Origin: Streptomyces sp. NBC_01283 | Lineage (GTDB): Bacteria > Actinomycetota > Actinomycetes > Streptomycetales > Streptomycetaceae | Assembly: GCF_041435335.1 (NCBI RefSeq) | Contig: NZ_CP108430.1 | Location: forward strand, 4,495,501 to 4,559,500 | Direction of reading: 5' to 3' | DNA: 64,000 nucleotides | Shown: positions 54,973 through 64,000 of the stretch, piece by piece | Numbering within the stretch: the first letter of the stretch is position 1 | How the letters are laid out: every line of letters starts with the position of its first letter | The notes under the pieces: generated by a model | Database searches by the model: none | What the model was told of the DNA's origin: nothing | The model's input: only the letters and a program-made list of their open reading frames with translations | Program-made: the position numbers and the translations under genes

Positions 54973-56757
54973 TTACTTGTCCGCGTCGCCCTTGCCGGAG
55001 GCCACCGGCTTGCGCAGCTGGATGTTCAGCTCGCGCAGACGGGACTCCTCCAGCTCGGAGGGGGCGCCCATCATCAGGTCCTGCGCGTTGCCGTTCAGCG
55101 GGAACGCGATCGTCTCGCGGATGTTCGGCTCGTCCGCGAGGAGCATGACGATGCGGTCGACGCCGGGGGCGATGCCGCCGTGCGGCGGGGCGCCGAGGCG
55201 GAAGGCGCGGAGCATGCCCGCGAACTCCTGCTCGACGGTCTCGCGCGCGTAGCCCGCGATCTCGAAGGCCTTGAGCATGACCTCGGGCTCGTGGTTACGG
55301 ATGGCGCCGGAGGAGAGCTCGATGCCGTTGCAGACGATGTCGTACTGCCAGGCGAGGATGTCGAGGGGGTCCTTCTCCTCCAGGTCCTTCATGCCGCCCT
55401 GGGGCATCGAGAAGGGGTTGTGGGAGAAGTCGATCTTGCCGGTGTCCTCGTCCTTCTCGTACATCGGGAAGTCGACGATCCAGCAGAAGCGGAAGACGCC
55501 CTCTTCGAAGTGGCCCGCGCGCTTGGCGGCCTCGACGCGGACGGCCGACATGATCTTCGAGACCTCCTCGAACTCGCCCGCGCCGAAGAAGACCGCGTGG
55601 CCCGCTTCGAGGCCGAGGCGCTTCGTGAGCTCCTCTACGTTCGCCTCCGTCAGGAACTTCGCGATCGGGCCCGTCAGCGAACCGTCCTCGGCGACGCGCA
55701 CCCAGGCCAGGCCCTTCGCGCCCTGCTCGACCGCGTAGTCACCGAGGCCGTCGAAGAACTTGCGGGACTGCGAGGCCGTGTCCGGGACCGGGAGGGCGCG
55801 GACGTGCTTGCCGGCGAACGCCTTGAACTCGGAGTCGGCGAAGATGTCCGTGATGTCGGTCAGTTCGAGCTTCGCGCGCAGGTCGGGCTTGTCGTTGCCG
55901 TACTTCAGCATCGACTCGCGGAACGGGATGCGCGGGAAGGGCGAGGTGACCTCGCGGCCGTTCCCGAACTCCGTGAAGATCTCCGTCATGAGCTTCTCGA
56001 TGGGCTGGAAGACGTCTTCCTGCTCCACGAAGCTCATCTCGACGTCGAGCTGGTAGAACTCGCCCGGCGAGCGGTCGGCGCGCGCGTCCTCGTCGCGGAA
56101 GCACGGCGCGATCTGGAAGTAGCGGTCGAAGCCCGAGATCATGAGCAGCTGCTTGAACTGCTGCGGGGCCTGGGGCAGGGCGTAGAACTTGCCCGGGTTC
56201 AGGCGGGACGGGACGACGAAGTCGCGGGCGCCCTCGGGGGACGTCGCGGCGAGGATCGGCGTCGCCATCTCGTTGAAGCCGAGGGCGACCATCTTCGAGC
56301 GGATCGAGGCGATGACCGAGGACCGCAGCATGATGTTGCGGTGCATGCGCTCGCGGCGCAGGTCCAGGAAGCGGTACTCCAGGCGTCGCTCTTCGTTCAC
56401 GCCGTCGTCCGCGTTGACCGTGAAGGGCAGCGGGGCGGCGGTGCCGAGCACCTCGACCTCGGCGGCCTCCATCTCGACCTCACCGGTGGGCAGCTCGGGG
56501 TTCACGTTCTCCGCGCCGCGCGAGACGACCTTGCCGTCGACCCGGACGACCGTCTCCTTGGAGAGCTTGTCCAGGACCTCGGCGGCCTTGGTGCCGGGGC
56601 GGGCCACCAGCTGCGTGATGCCGTAGTGGTCGCGCAGATCGATGAAGAGGATGCCACCCAGGTCTCGGCGATTGTGCAGCCAGCCGCTCAGCCGGACGTC
56701 GGAGCCGACGTCAGAGGCGCGGAGCTCGCCGCAGGTGTGGGACCTGTACCGATGCAT
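54973..56757 (-). CDS. aspS: Aspartyl-tRNA synthetase
   Basis: 594 residues from ATG 56757, the length of bacterial AspRS. N-terminal OB anticodon-binding domain ([20 protein letters not shown]), then class II motif 1, motif 2 ([19 protein letters not shown]), the bacterial GAD insertion (about 300-420), and motif 3 ([13 protein letters not shown]). Whether it is discriminating or also charges tRNA-Asn cannot be told without analysis of the binding residues. No T-box or attenuator was seen in the leader. Confidence 0.97.
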   Translation of the reverse strand: MHRYRSHTCGELRASDVGSDVRLSGWLHNRRDLGGILFIDLRDHYGITQLVARPGTKAAEVLDKLSKETVVRVDGKVVSRGAENVNPELPTGEVEMEAAEVEVLGTAAPLPFTVNADDGVNEERRLEYRFLDLRRERMHRNIMLRSSVIASIRSKMVALGFNEMATPILAATSPEGARDFVVPSRLNPGKFYALPQAPQQFKQLLMISGFDRYFQIAPCFRDEDARADRSPGEFYQLDVEMSFVEQEDVFQPIEKLMTEIFTEFGNGREVTSPFPRIPFRESMLKYGNDKPDLRAKLELTDITDIFADSEFKAFAGKHVRALPVPDTASQSRKFFDGLGDYAVEQGAKGLAWVRVAEDGSLTGPIAKFLTEANVEELTKRLGLEAGHAVFFGAGEFEEVSKIMSAVRVEAAKRAGHFEEGVFRFCWIVDFPMYEKDEDTGKIDFSHNPFSMPQGGMKDLEEKDPLDILAWQYDIVCNGIELSSGAIRNHEPEVMLKAFEIAGYARETVEQEFAGMLRAFRLGAPPHGGIAPGVDRIVMLLADEPNIRETIAFPLNGNAQDLMMGAPSELEESRLRELNIQLRKPVASGKGDADK

Positions 56758-56909
56758 CTTCGTTCATCCAGTCTTCGCGAATAGGGGAGAGAGCAGACAG
56801 TCCCCAAGGCTACCGTCCGGGCGGAGATCGCTTTCCGTATTACTTCGCGGATCACTCCCGGAGCGCTCCTCACCGCCCCCGGCGGTGGCGGTGTGTCCGC
56901 GGATCTTCC

Positions 56910-56915
56910 TAAAGT
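56910..56915 (+). promoter_or_regulatory. -10 box for a leaderless transcript
   Basis: TAAAGT lies 6 bases before the ATG at 56922 and no ribosome site is present. Confidence 0.45.
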
Positions 56916-56921
56916 GGGTCA

Positions 56922-59129
56922 ATGCGCACCGACGATCCCTTGCAGCAGGCGGGGGACGAACCCCTGCCTCCCGTACGGGACGTCCTCGCCGCCATCGCCA
57001 CCGGCCTGTGGCGCTGGAACAACGCGGCCGGCACCGTCACGCTCGACGCCGAGGCGGCCCGGCTCCTCGGGCTTCCCCCGCACGCCCAGGTCCTGACCGA
57101 GGCGGGCGTGCGCTCCCGCTTCCACCCCGTCGACTGGAACGAGATCGACGGCATCGTCCAGCTCGCCGTCGCCGAGGGCACCCTCGCCGAGGCCCGCCTG
57201 CGGATCATGGACGACCAGGGGCGGGTCCTGCGCATCGTGCGCAGCCGCTCCAAGCCGATCGTCGACGAGGCCAGGCAGTCGTACGAGCTCATCGGCACCC
57301 TCCAGGAGGTCAGCGAGCCCCCGCCGGGCGCCGCGGCCCGCACCCCGGTCACCGGTGACTGGCGGCGCTCCCGCGAGGCGTTCCTGCTGGACGCGGGGCG
57401 CGCGCTCGCCGAGGCACGGTCGACCGCGGAGGTGCTGCGGGTCGCCAGCGGGCTCTCCATGCCGGGGTTCTCGCCGGACGGGCTCGGGGTCTTCGGGGTC
57501 GAGGGCGACCGGCTGAAGATCATCGGGCATTACGGCCACCAGCCCGGCGACGACCTGCCCTTCTCGGCGATGCCGCTGGACACGGACTACCCGGCCGCTG
57601 AGGTGGTCCGCACGGGCCGCGCGGTCTATCTCTCGTCGCCGGAGGAGTATCACCGCCGCTACCCCGCCACATGGCCGCTGGCCAGGCCCTTCGACCGGCA
57701 GTCGTGGGCGTTCCTGCCGCTGACGGTCGCGGGCCGCACGATGGGCGCCTGGCTGGCCGCCTTCGCCTACCCCGTCTCGTTCACGCCGGACGAGCGCTCC
57801 GTCCTGACGACGGTGGCCCGGATGCTGGCCCAGGCCCTGTCGCGGGCCGGGGTCGCCGAGTCGGAACGGGAGCTCACGGAAGGGCTGCAGCGCTCGATGC
57901 TGCCGCTGCTCGGGCCGCGCATCCCGGGGATGACCGTGGCCGCGCGGTATGTGCCCACCGGCGGCGGGCTCCAGGTGGGCGGCGACTGGTACGACATGAT
58001 TCCGCTGCCCAACGGCCGCATCGCCTTCGTCATCGGTGACGTCCAGGGCCACGATGTGCGGGCCGCGGGCCTGATGGGGCAGCTGCGGATCGCCCTGCGC
58101 GCGTACGCGTCCGAGGGGCACCGCCCGGACGCCGTGCTCTCCCGGGCGACGCGCTTCCTGTCAGGGATCACGGACGGCATCGCGATCGGCTCGGACGGCG
58201 ACGCGGGGGGCGACCCCGCCGACCCGCGCTTCGCGACCTGCCTCTACGTGGAGGCCGACCCGGCCACCGGCGTCCTGGAGATCGCCCGCGCGGGCCATCC
58301 GGAGCCGGCGATACGGATGAGTGACGGAACGGTCCTGCTGCGCCCCACGGCGGGCGGCCTGCCGCTCGGCATCGACCCGGACGCGGACTACCCCACGACG
58401 CGCCTCGTCCTGGAGGCCGGCGAGACGATGCTGGTCTGCACCGACGGCCTCATCGAGACCGGCGGCCACGACCTGGACAGCGGCTGGAAGCGGATCCGCA
58501 AGATTCTTGAGGAGGACGGGGGTGATGGCGACGACGGCCTCGAAGAACTCGCCGACACCCTCGTACAGGCCGTGCACGGGCCCTCCTCGCACCAGAACAC
58601 CGGGCCCCTGGTGGACCGCCGCGAGGACGACATCGCGGTCCTGCTGCTCCGCAGGGCTGGCCACCCCGCGCATCGCACCCCCGCCCGCCGCACCGTCCTG
58701 ACGGTCGCGCAGGCCGAGCCCGAGCGCATCGCGGGGGCGCGGCGCCATGTGCGGGAGCTGCTGCACGACTGGGCGGTGGAGGACCAGGTCGACTCGGCGG
58801 TCCTGATGGTCTCCGAGATGATCACGAACGTACTGGTACACACGGACGGCGACGCGCTGCTTGTCGCCGAGGTCATCGGGGAGCCGGGATCGCGGCGGCT
58901 GCGGGCCGAGGTCTCGGACGGCAGCGACGACCTGCCGCACAAGCGCCACCCCGGTGAACTGGCCTCGTCCGGGCGGGGGTTGGTCCTGATGGAGCTGCTC
59001 GCCGACGAGTGGGGCGTGGACCCCAGGGGCGAGGGCAAGAGCATCTGGTTCGAGCTCTACGAGGGTGCCGTGGAGCCCTCCGACGGGCCCGCCGAGGCAT
59101 CGGACCCGGCTGAGGACCCTGCCGGGTAG
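56922..59129 (+). CDS. PAS-GAF-PP2C phosphatase with HATPase (RsbU/RsbW-like)
   Basis: 735 residues from ATG 56922. Domains in order: PAS-like (about 20-125), GAF-like (155-305), SpoIIE/PP2C phosphatase (325-550; metal motifs GGDWYDMIPL, GDVQGHD, CTDGLIE and DDIAVLLL), and a C-terminal HATPase of the RsbW anti-sigma kinase type (590-710; MVSEMITNVLVHT and SGRGLVLMELLADEWG). One chain therefore holds both the phosphatase and the kinase of a partner-switching circuit. Signals are presumably read by PAS and GAF. No sigma factor or antagonist gene is next to it. Its 3' end overlaps the convergent AI-2E gene by 73 bases. Confidence 0.9.
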   Translation: MRTDDPLQQAGDEPLPPVRDVLAAIATGLWRWNNAAGTVTLDAEAARLLGLPPHAQVLTEAGVRSRFHPVDWNEIDGIVQLAVAEGTLAEARLRIMDDQGRVLRIVRSRSKPIVDEARQSYELIGTLQEVSEPPPGAAARTPVTGDWRRSREAFLLDAGRALAEARSTAEVLRVASGLSMPGFSPDGLGVFGVEGDRLKIIGHYGHQPGDDLPFSAMPLDTDYPAAEVVRTGRAVYLSSPEEYHRRYPATWPLARPFDRQSWAFLPLTVAGRTMGAWLAAFAYPVSFTPDERSVLTTVARMLAQALSRAGVAESERELTEGLQRSMLPLLGPRIPGMTVAARYVPTGGGLQVGGDWYDMIPLPNGRIAFVIGDVQGHDVRAAGLMGQLRIALRAYASEGHRPDAVLSRATRFLSGITDGIAIGSDGDAGGDPADPRFATCLYVEADPATGVLEIARAGHPEPAIRMSDGTVLLRPTAGGLPLGIDPDADYPTTRLVLEAGETMLVCTDGLIETGGHDLDSGWKRIRKILEEDGGDGDDGLEELADTLVQAVHGPSSHQNTGPLVDRREDDIAVLLLRRAGHPAHRTPARRTVLTVAQAEPERIAGARRHVRELLHDWAVEDQVDSAVLMVSEMITNVLVHTDGDALLVAEVIGEPGSRRLRAEVSDGSDDLPHKRHPGELASSGRGLVLMELLADEWGVDPRGEGKSIWFELYEGAVEPSDGPAEASDPAEDPAG

Positions 59130-60148
59130 CGCCCCCGCAGCTCCGAGATCACCCCGAAAGCGGCGGCCGTCACCGGCACCGCGAGCAGCATCCCGAGGAT
59201 CCCGGCCACGGACGCCCCGGCGGTGATCGCCAGCATGACGACCGCCGGGTGCATCTGCACCGTGCGGCTCTGGATCACCGGCTGGAGCACGTGCCCCTCC
59301 AGGACCTGTACGGCCAGCACGACCCCGAGCGCCCACAGCGCGATGACGAAGCCCCGGTCGGCCAGCGCCACGAGCACGGCGACGGCCCCGGAGATGAAGG
59401 CACCCAGATAGGGGATGTAGGCGCCGATGAACACGAGCGCGCCGAGCCCCCACGCCCCCGGCACCCGCAGGATCAGGAGCCCGGCGGTGATGCAGATGGC
59501 GTCGATCAGCGCGATGAACGTGGTCCCGCGCATGAAGCCCTCGACGGCCTCGAAGGCCCGGCGGCCCATCGCCTCGACGGTGTCGGCGGTGCCGCGCGGG
59601 GCGAGCGAGCGCATGGACCCGAGCGCCCGGTCGGAGTCACGCAGGAAGAAGAAGACGAGCAGCAGCGCGAGGACGCCCATGGCGATCATCTCGCCGACGA
59701 CGCTGAGCCCGCTGATCACCCCGGAAGCGGCGGAACCGCCGAACTTGCCCAGCAGGTCCTTGGCGTTGGACGCCATGTCGTCCAGGGAGGTCCCCGCCGC
59801 ACCGAAGTGCTCGGAGAGGTCGGCGGCGGCCTGCTTCAGGGAGGCGACGATCTGGTCGCCGGTGTCGATCAGGGCCTTGACCACGATGTACATGGCGCCG
59901 CCGACGACCGCGACGACGGCCGCGCAGGTGAGCCCGGCCGCCAGCGACCGCTGCACCTTCATCTTGAGGAGCCAGCGGTAGACGGGCCCCAGGAGCGCCG
60001 TGCCGAGGAGGGCGAGCAGCACCGGGGTGACGGCCGTCTTGAAGGTGACGAAGAGCCAGATCGCCACGGCGGCCACGCCGGCGACGAGCAGGAGGAAGAC
60101 GCACCAGGCAGCGGTACGGCGTGCGGGCTCGGGCAGAAGGGTGCTCAC
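59057..60148 (-). CDS. AI-2E-family permease
   Basis: 363 residues from GTG 60148; GGAGG abuts the start codon directly, which is closer than usual. About eight membrane helices (CVFLLLVAGVAAVAIWLFV at the N-terminus to VVMLAITAGASVAGILGML) and the family's soluble segment (80-140). Proteins of this family export small molecules or sodium/protons; quorum-signal transport is not assumed. The Ser/Gly/Ala tail is encoded opposite the SpoIIE-type gene over 73 bases. Confidence 0.88.
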   Translation of the reverse strand: MSTLLPEPARRTAAWCVFLLLVAGVAAVAIWLFVTFKTAVTPVLLALLGTALLGPVYRWLLKMKVQRSLAAGLTCAAVVAVVGGAMYIVVKALIDTGDQIVASLKQAAADLSEHFGAAGTSLDDMASNAKDLLGKFGGSAASGVISGLSVVGEMIAMGVLALLLVFFFLRDSDRALGSMRSLAPRGTADTVEAMGRRAFEAVEGFMRGTTFIALIDAICITAGLLILRVPGAWGLGALVFIGAYIPYLGAFISGAVAVLVALADRGFVIALWALGVVLAVQVLEGHVLQPVIQSRTVQMHPAVVMLAITAGASVAGILGMLLAVPVTAAAFGVISELRGRYPAGSSAGSDASAGPSEGSTAPS

Positions 60149-60200
60149 CCTCCTACCCGAGCACGGGCCGTGCGGCCCCGCACGTCGTGTGCGCCGAACA

Positions 60201-60246
60201 GCCGTGCCTACATTCCGTGCACGGCCGTGCCTACATGCCGTGCACG
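60201..60246. repeat. 23-bp tandem duplication at the pirin stop
   Basis: Units at 60201-60223 and 60224-60246 (GCCGTGCCTACAT-T/G-CCG then TGCACG) differ at one base. The second contains the TAG of the pirin gene. Confidence 0.85.
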
Positions 60247-61187
60247 GCGGGGACCGTGCCGAGCAGGCCCTTCTGGAAGTCCTCGAACGCCTGCTGGAGC
60301 TCGGCCTGACTGTTCATCACGAACGGCCCGTAGTGCGCCATCGGCTCGCGGATCGGCTGCCCGCCGAGCAGCACGACCTCCAGGTCGGGGGTGTGCCCGT
60401 CCTGCTTCTCGTCCGCGCGGACGGTCAGCGAGGAGCCCGCGCCGAAGACCGCCGTCTGGCCCATGTGGACCGGGCGGCGCTCGGCACCGACCGTGCCGCG
60501 CCCGGCGAGGACGTACGCGAGGCCGTTGAAGTCCTCGCGCCAGGGCAGCGTGACCTCGGCGCCGGGGCGCACCGTCGCGTGGATCATCGTGATCGGCGTG
60601 TGCGTGACGCCGGGGCCCTGGTGCCCGTCGAGCTCACCCGCGATGACGCGCAGGAGCGCGCCGCCGTCGGGGGAGGTCAGCAGCTGGACCTGGCCGCCGC
60701 GGATGTCCTGGTAGCGCGGGTCCATCATCTTGTCCCGCGCCGGGAGGTTCACCCAGAGCTGGAGGCCGTGGAAGAGGCCGCCGGACTGGACGAGGGACTC
60801 CGGCGGGGCCTCGATGTGCAGGAGGCCGGACCCGGCGGTCATCCACTGGGTGTCGCCGTTCTGGATGGTGCCGCCGCCCCCGTTCGAGTCCTGGTGCACG
60901 AAGGTGCCGTCGATCAGGTACGTGACCGTCTCGAAGCCGCGGTGCGGGTGCCAGGGCGTGCCCTTGGGCTCCCCGGCGCCGTACTCCACCTCACCCATCT
61001 GGTCCATCATGATGAACGGGTCGAGGTACTTGTAGTTGATCCCCGCGAACGCCCGGCGCACCGGGAAGCCCTCGCCCTCGAAACCGCTGGGCGCGGTTGT
61101 CACGGCGAGCACGGGGCGGGCCACGGCGTCGCCGGACGCGGCCACACGGGGCAGGGTCAGCGGGTTCTCGACGGTCACAGCGGGCAT
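60231..61187 (-). CDS. Pirin-family bicupin protein
   Basis: 318 residues from ATG 61187 (AAGGAGG six bases upstream). N-terminal cupin with the metal-binding HPHRGFETVTYLIDG and SGLLHIE; the second cupin (FNGLAYVLAGRGTV) is less conserved. YKYLDPFIMMDQMG is the pirin signature. Pirins are iron-binding, with quercetinase or regulatory roles in different bacteria. The last codons lie in a 23-bp tandem duplication. Confidence 0.92.
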   Translation of the reverse strand: MPAVTVENPLTLPRVAASGDAVARPVLAVTTAPSGFEGEGFPVRRAFAGINYKYLDPFIMMDQMGEVEYGAGEPKGTPWHPHRGFETVTYLIDGTFVHQDSNGGGGTIQNGDTQWMTAGSGLLHIEAPPESLVQSGGLFHGLQLWVNLPARDKMMDPRYQDIRGGQVQLLTSPDGGALLRVIAGELDGHQGPGVTHTPITMIHATVRPGAEVTLPWREDFNGLAYVLAGRGTVGAERRPVHMGQTAVFGAGSSLTVRADEKQDGHTPDLEVVLLGGQPIREPMAHYGPFVMNSQAELQQAFEDFQKGLLGTVPAVHGM

Positions 61188-61250
61188 GTCGTGCCTCCTT
61201 CTTCGTACGTCCACTTTAGTTGAACGTAGAACTTCTTGCCACCGGGAACG

Positions 61251-61286
61251 CGAGACGCCCGGAGGGAATTCCCTCCGGGCGTCTCG
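61251..61286. terminator. Perfect 36-bp palindrome, likely terminator
   Basis: CGAGACGCCCGGAGGG-AATT-CCCTCCGGGCGTCTCG, with no mismatch. It lies downstream of the SseB-like stop and upstream of the pirin start, both reading leftwards, so it would end the SseB-like transcript. Confidence 0.8.
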
Positions 61287-61332
61287 GTGGCTTGTTCTCG
61301 GCGGCGGCCAGCCGTCTGCGCAGCAATGGCGT

Positions 61333-61821
61333 CTAGCCATACATCCGGCGCATCGCGAAGTCGACCATCTGCTCGACGGCCTTGGCGTCGAAGACCATGC
61401 GGTGCTCACCCTCCATGTCGAGGACGAAGCCGTACCCGGTGGGGAGGAGGTCGATGACCTCGGCGCCCGTGATCACGAAGTACTTGGACTCCTTGCCCGC
61501 GTACCGGCGCAGCTCCTTGAGGGAGGTGAACATCGGGATCACCGGCTGCTGGGTGTTGTGCAGGGCGAGGAAGCCGGGGTTGTCGCCGCGCGGGCAGTAG
61601 ACCTTCGAGGTGGCGAAGACCTGCTGGAAGTCCTCGGCGGACATCGAACCCGTGGTGAAGGCGCGCACCGCGTCCGCGAGGGACGGGGGCGACGGCTCGG
61701 GATAGAGCGGCGGCTGCTGCGCGTACCCGCCCGCGCCGCCGGACATCTGCTGCGGCGGCGGCTGGGCCCCGGGCGGGGCGTACTGCTGCTGGGCGCCTGG
61801 GCTCTGGTCGTAGCCGTACAT
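61333..61821 (-). CDS. SseB-like domain protein
   Basis: 162 residues from ATG 61821. A Gln/Pro/Gly-rich head (1-50: QQQYAPPGAQPPPQQ) is followed by an SseB N-terminal-type domain (FTTGSMSAEDFQQVF, VYCPRGDNPGFLAL, VIPMFTSLKELRRYAGKES, LLPTGYGFVLDME). In Streptomyces such proteins are cytosolic and unassigned. The start lies 7 bases after TACTCT on the minus strand, which suggests a leaderless message. Divergent from the acyl-CoA dehydrogenase. Confidence 0.85.
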   Translation of the reverse strand: MYGYDQSPGAQQQYAPPGAQPPPQQMSGGAGGYAQQPPLYPEPSPPSLADAVRAFTTGSMSAEDFQQVFATSKVYCPRGDNPGFLALHNTQQPVIPMFTSLKELRRYAGKESKYFVITGAEVIDLLPTGYGFVLDMEGEHRMVFDAKAVEQMVDFAMRRMYG

Positions 61822-61828
61822 GCCCGCA

Positions 61829-61834
61829 AGAGTA
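61829..61834 (-). promoter_or_regulatory. -10 box for a leaderless transcript
   Basis: On the minus strand TACTCT lies 7 bases before the ATG at 61821. Confidence 0.4.
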
Positions 61835-61957
61835 CTGAGCCCGCACGAGTAGTGAGTCACAGATGACCTATTAGGGGTTGCTTCTTATTACTGGCGGGTA
61901 GCATCATCGTAGCTACTTGCTGGTACTTACTCCCTTTCTGCTTACGGAGCCGTCGCC

Positions 61958-63784
61958 ATGGGGCACTACAAGTCGAATCTCCGCGACATCGAGTTCAACC
62001 TCTTCGAGGTACTCGGCCGCGACAAGCTGTACGGCACCGGCCCGTTCGCGGAGATGGACGTCGACACCGCCAAGAGCATCCTCGACGAACTGCGCCGCCT
62101 CGCCGAGAACGAGCTGGCCGAGTCCTTCGAGGACGCCGACCGCAACCCGCCGGTCTTCGACCCGGCCACCAACACCGCGCCCGTGCCGGCGTCCTTCAAG
62201 AAGAGCTACCAGGCCTTCATGGACTCCGAGTACTGGCGCCTGGGCCTGCCCGAGGGCATCGGCGGCACCACCGCTCCCCGCTCCCTGATCTGGGGTTACG
62301 CGGAGCTGCTGCTCGGCGCCAACCCGGCCGTGTGGATGTACTCCTCCGGTCCGGCGTTCGCGGGCATCCTGCACGACGAGGGCAACGAGGCGCAGAAGAA
62401 GATCGCCGCGATCGCCGTCGAGAAGCAGTGGGGCTCGACGATGGTCCTGACCGAGCCGGACGCCGGTTCGGACGTCGGCGCGGGCCGCACGAAGGCCATC
62501 AAGCAGGAGGACGGCTCCTGGCACATCGAGGGCGTGAAGCGCTTCATCACGTCCGGTGAGCACGACATGTCGGAGAACATCCTCCACTACGTCCTCGCCC
62601 GCCCCGAGGGCCACGGCCCCGGCACGAAGGGCCTCTCGCTCTTCCTCGTCCCGAAGTACGAGTTCGACTGGGAGACCGGCGAGCTGGGCGAGCGCAACGG
62701 CGTCTACGCCACGAACGTCGAGCACAAGATGGGCCTCAAGGCCTCCAACACGTGCGAGATGACGTTCGGCGACCAGCACCCCGCCAAGGGCTGGCTGATC
62801 GGCGACAAGCACGACGGCATCCGCCAGATGTTCATGATCATCGAGTTCGCCCGCATGATGGTCGGCACGAAGGCCATCGCGACGCTCTCGACGGGCTACC
62901 TGAACGCCCTGGAGTACGCCAAGGAGCGCGTGCAGGGCCCGGACCTGGCCCAGTTCATGGACAAGACGGCCCCCAAGGTCACCATCACGCACCACCCGGA
63001 CGTGCGCCGCTCGCTGATGACGCAGAAGGCGTACGCGGAGGGCATGCGCGCCCTCGTGCTGCACACCGCGGCCGTCCAGGACGACATCCAGATCAAGGAG
63101 GCGGCGGGTGAGGACGCGTCGGCGCTGATCGCGCTCAACGACCTCCTCCTGCCGATCGTCAAGGGCTACGGCTCGGAGAAGTCGTACGAGCAGCTGGCGC
63201 AGTCGCTCCAGACGTTCGGCGGCTCGGGGTACCTCCAGGAGTACCCGATCGAGCAGTACATCCGGGACGCCAAGATCGACACCCTCTACGAGGGCACGAC
63301 GGCCATCCAGGGCCAGGACTACTTCTTCCGGAAGATCGTCCGCAACCAGGGTGCCGCGCTGAACGGCCTCGCCGAGGAGATCAAGAAGTTCCTCGCGGTC
63401 GGCACGGGCGGCGAGGACCTGGCCGGGGCCCGCGAGGAGCTGGCCAAGGCCGCGGTCGACCTGGAGGCCATCGTCGGCGCCATGCTGACGGACCTCGCGG
63501 CCACCGAGCAGGACGTCAAGTCCATCTACAAGGTCGGTCTCAACACGACCCGCCTCCTGATGGTCTCCGGCGACGTCGTCGTCGGTTACCTCCTGCTGCG
63601 GGGCGCGGCCGTCGCCGCCGAGAAGCTGGAGACGGCCTCCGCGAAGGACAAGGCCTTCTACGCGGGCAAGATCGCCGCGGCCAAGTTCTTCGCCGCGAAC
63701 GTCCTGCCGTCCGTCGCCACCGAGCGGAAGCTCGCCGAGGGCGTGGAGCTGGACCTGATGAACCTGGACGAGGCGGCGTTCTAG
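61958..63784 (+). CDS. FadE5-like acyl-CoA dehydrogenase
   Basis: 608 residues from ATG 61958, about 200 longer than short acyl-CoA dehydrogenases. The usual core is present ([17 protein letters not shown] for FAD, and catalytic Glu445 in [14 protein letters not shown]) with an added C-terminal helical domain (about 470-608), as in mycobacterial FadE5 and related broad-chain-length enzymes. It carries out the first step of beta-oxidation, transferring electrons to ETF. The 136-base divergent region with the SseB-like gene holds its promoter (TTGCTT with TAGCAT nearby). Confidence 0.93.
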   Translation: MGHYKSNLRDIEFNLFEVLGRDKLYGTGPFAEMDVDTAKSILDELRRLAENELAESFEDADRNPPVFDPATNTAPVPASFKKSYQAFMDSEYWRLGLPEGIGGTTAPRSLIWGYAELLLGANPAVWMYSSGPAFAGILHDEGNEAQKKIAAIAVEKQWGSTMVLTEPDAGSDVGAGRTKAIKQEDGSWHIEGVKRFITSGEHDMSENILHYVLARPEGHGPGTKGLSLFLVPKYEFDWETGELGERNGVYATNVEHKMGLKASNTCEMTFGDQHPAKGWLIGDKHDGIRQMFMIIEFARMMVGTKAIATLSTGYLNALEYAKERVQGPDLAQFMDKTAPKVTITHHPDVRRSLMTQKAYAEGMRALVLHTAAVQDDIQIKEAAGEDASALIALNDLLLPIVKGYGSEKSYEQLAQSLQTFGGSGYLQEYPIEQYIRDAKIDTLYEGTTAIQGQDYFFRKIVRNQGAALNGLAEEIKKFLAVGTGGEDLAGAREELAKAAVDLEAIVGAMLTDLAATEQDVKSIYKVGLNTTRLLMVSGDVVVGYLLLRGAAVAAEKLETASAKDKAFYAGKIAAAKFFAANVLPSVATERKLAEGVELDLMNLDEAAF

Positions 63785-63804
63785 CCTCCACCCGACACTC
63801 CAGG

Positions 63805-63836
63805 GTGGCCCGCTTCCGGTTACGGGGGCGGGCCAC
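63805..63836 (+). terminator. Hairpin terminator
   Basis: A 9-bp stem (GTGGCCCGC and its complement) with a 14-base loop, 20 bases past the acyl-CoA dehydrogenase stop. Confidence 0.65.
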
Positions 63837-63965
63837 GGTCGTTTCCGGGCGGCCGGCGGACGGGGAGATCCTGCACGGAACGGCGCTACAACTGTCCCGG
63901 TTACGGGCACATCCGGTACAGAACCTCCCGGAAAAGGCCCCCCGCACCAGGGGGTGACCGCTAGC

Positions 63966-63971
63966 TAGGCT
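63966..63971 (+). promoter_or_regulatory. -10 box for a leaderless transcript
   Basis: TAGGCT lies 7 bases before the ATG at 63979. Confidence 0.4.
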
Positions 63972-63978
63972 GGAAGCC

Positions 63979-64000
63979 ATGAGCACACCCGCCCTCCCGT
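63979..64000 (+). CDS. Start of a gene cut by the right edge
   Basis: Only the first seven codons (MSTPALP) are visible. The ATG lies 7 bases after TAGGCT, so a leaderless message is possible. Nothing about the product can be said. Confidence 0.45.

Noticed and set aside
56758..56921. T-box or tRNA-like leader for aspS
   Set aside because: No T-box bulge sequence and the intergenic space is too short.
59057..60148. Quorum-sensing AI-2 exporter
   Set aside because: The family name alone does not show the substrate; no AI-2 synthesis gene is in the window.
60201..60246. Start of a CRISPR array
   Set aside because: Two directly adjoining units with no spacer, within a gene end.
61251..61286. 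36-bp palindrome as operator of pirin
   Set aside because: Length, perfect GC-rich stem and position after the SseB-like stop fit a terminator better; dual use cannot be excluded.
61913..63910. 665-codon frame opposite the acyl-CoA dehydrogenase
   Set aside because: Shadow frame; no motif, no ribosome site.

Overview
The window is high-GC actinobacterial DNA and almost certainly comes from a Streptomyces chromosome. The evidence is the dnaK-grpE-dnaJ-hspR order with HspR-type HAIR operators, a snapalysin/LysR pair, a Scr1-like XRE regulator next to a DUF397 gene, many small secreted proteins and lipoproteins, and typical Streptomyces intergenic repeats. No CRISPR array, transposase, integrase, rRNA or prophage module was seen.

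Layout. Bases 1-1700 are a less GC-rich accessory patch of tiny genes: two Cys-rich proteins (one cut by the window edge), a wHTH-only GntR regulator, a protein that is only a LexA DNA-binding domain, and two unknowns. Bases 1694-2448 hold nothing convincing. Bases 2449-17604 are conserved core: an aminotransferase, a YbjN-like protein, clpB, a PNPOx-fold protein, the chaperone operon, and a membrane Fe-S reductase. clpB and dnaK both carry HAIR inverted repeats, so HspR probably represses both. A small accessory cassette interrupts this core at 7.6-10.1 kb: a secreted peptide with two DLVWG motifs, translationally coupled to a Rieske-like protein that has lost its cluster ligands, facing two tandem homologous LuxR-type regulators. 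It is the best candidate here for an undescribed system.

Bases 17.7-25.7 kb hold five consecutive same-strand genes for secreted FG-GAP/VCBS proteins, one of them a lipoprotein, each with about seven repeats (integrin-like beta-propellers). Then follow a Yip1-like membrane protein, a phosphoribosyltransferase-dcd pair, tRNA-Gly(CCC), an AhpD-like protein, small enzymes and a GDSL lipoprotein. A regulator/DUF397 pair comes next, with an unusual four-repeat DUF397 protein, and then a lipoprotein with three nearly identical 46-residue repeats.

Bases 33.8-49.3 kb are mostly envelope functions: DUF7144-like, ClC-like, MarC and FUSC membrane proteins, an EEP-family protein, an SGNH hydrolase with a divergent LysR, an SH3 protein, snapalysin with its divergent LysR activator, a charged surface protein and a Tat-exported PhoX-like phosphatase.

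From 49.5 kb to the end the content is largely housekeeping: a VWA protein, metG, a TetR/imine-reductase-like pair with repeated operators, aspS, a PAS-GAF-PP2C-HATPase phosphatase, an AI-2E-family permease, pirin, an SseB-like protein, a FadE5-like acyl-CoA dehydrogenase and the first codons of one more gene. Several start codons lie 6-7 bases after a TANNNT box with no ribosome binding site, which suggests leaderless mRNAs. Many gene ends are marked by near-perfect GC-rich hairpins.
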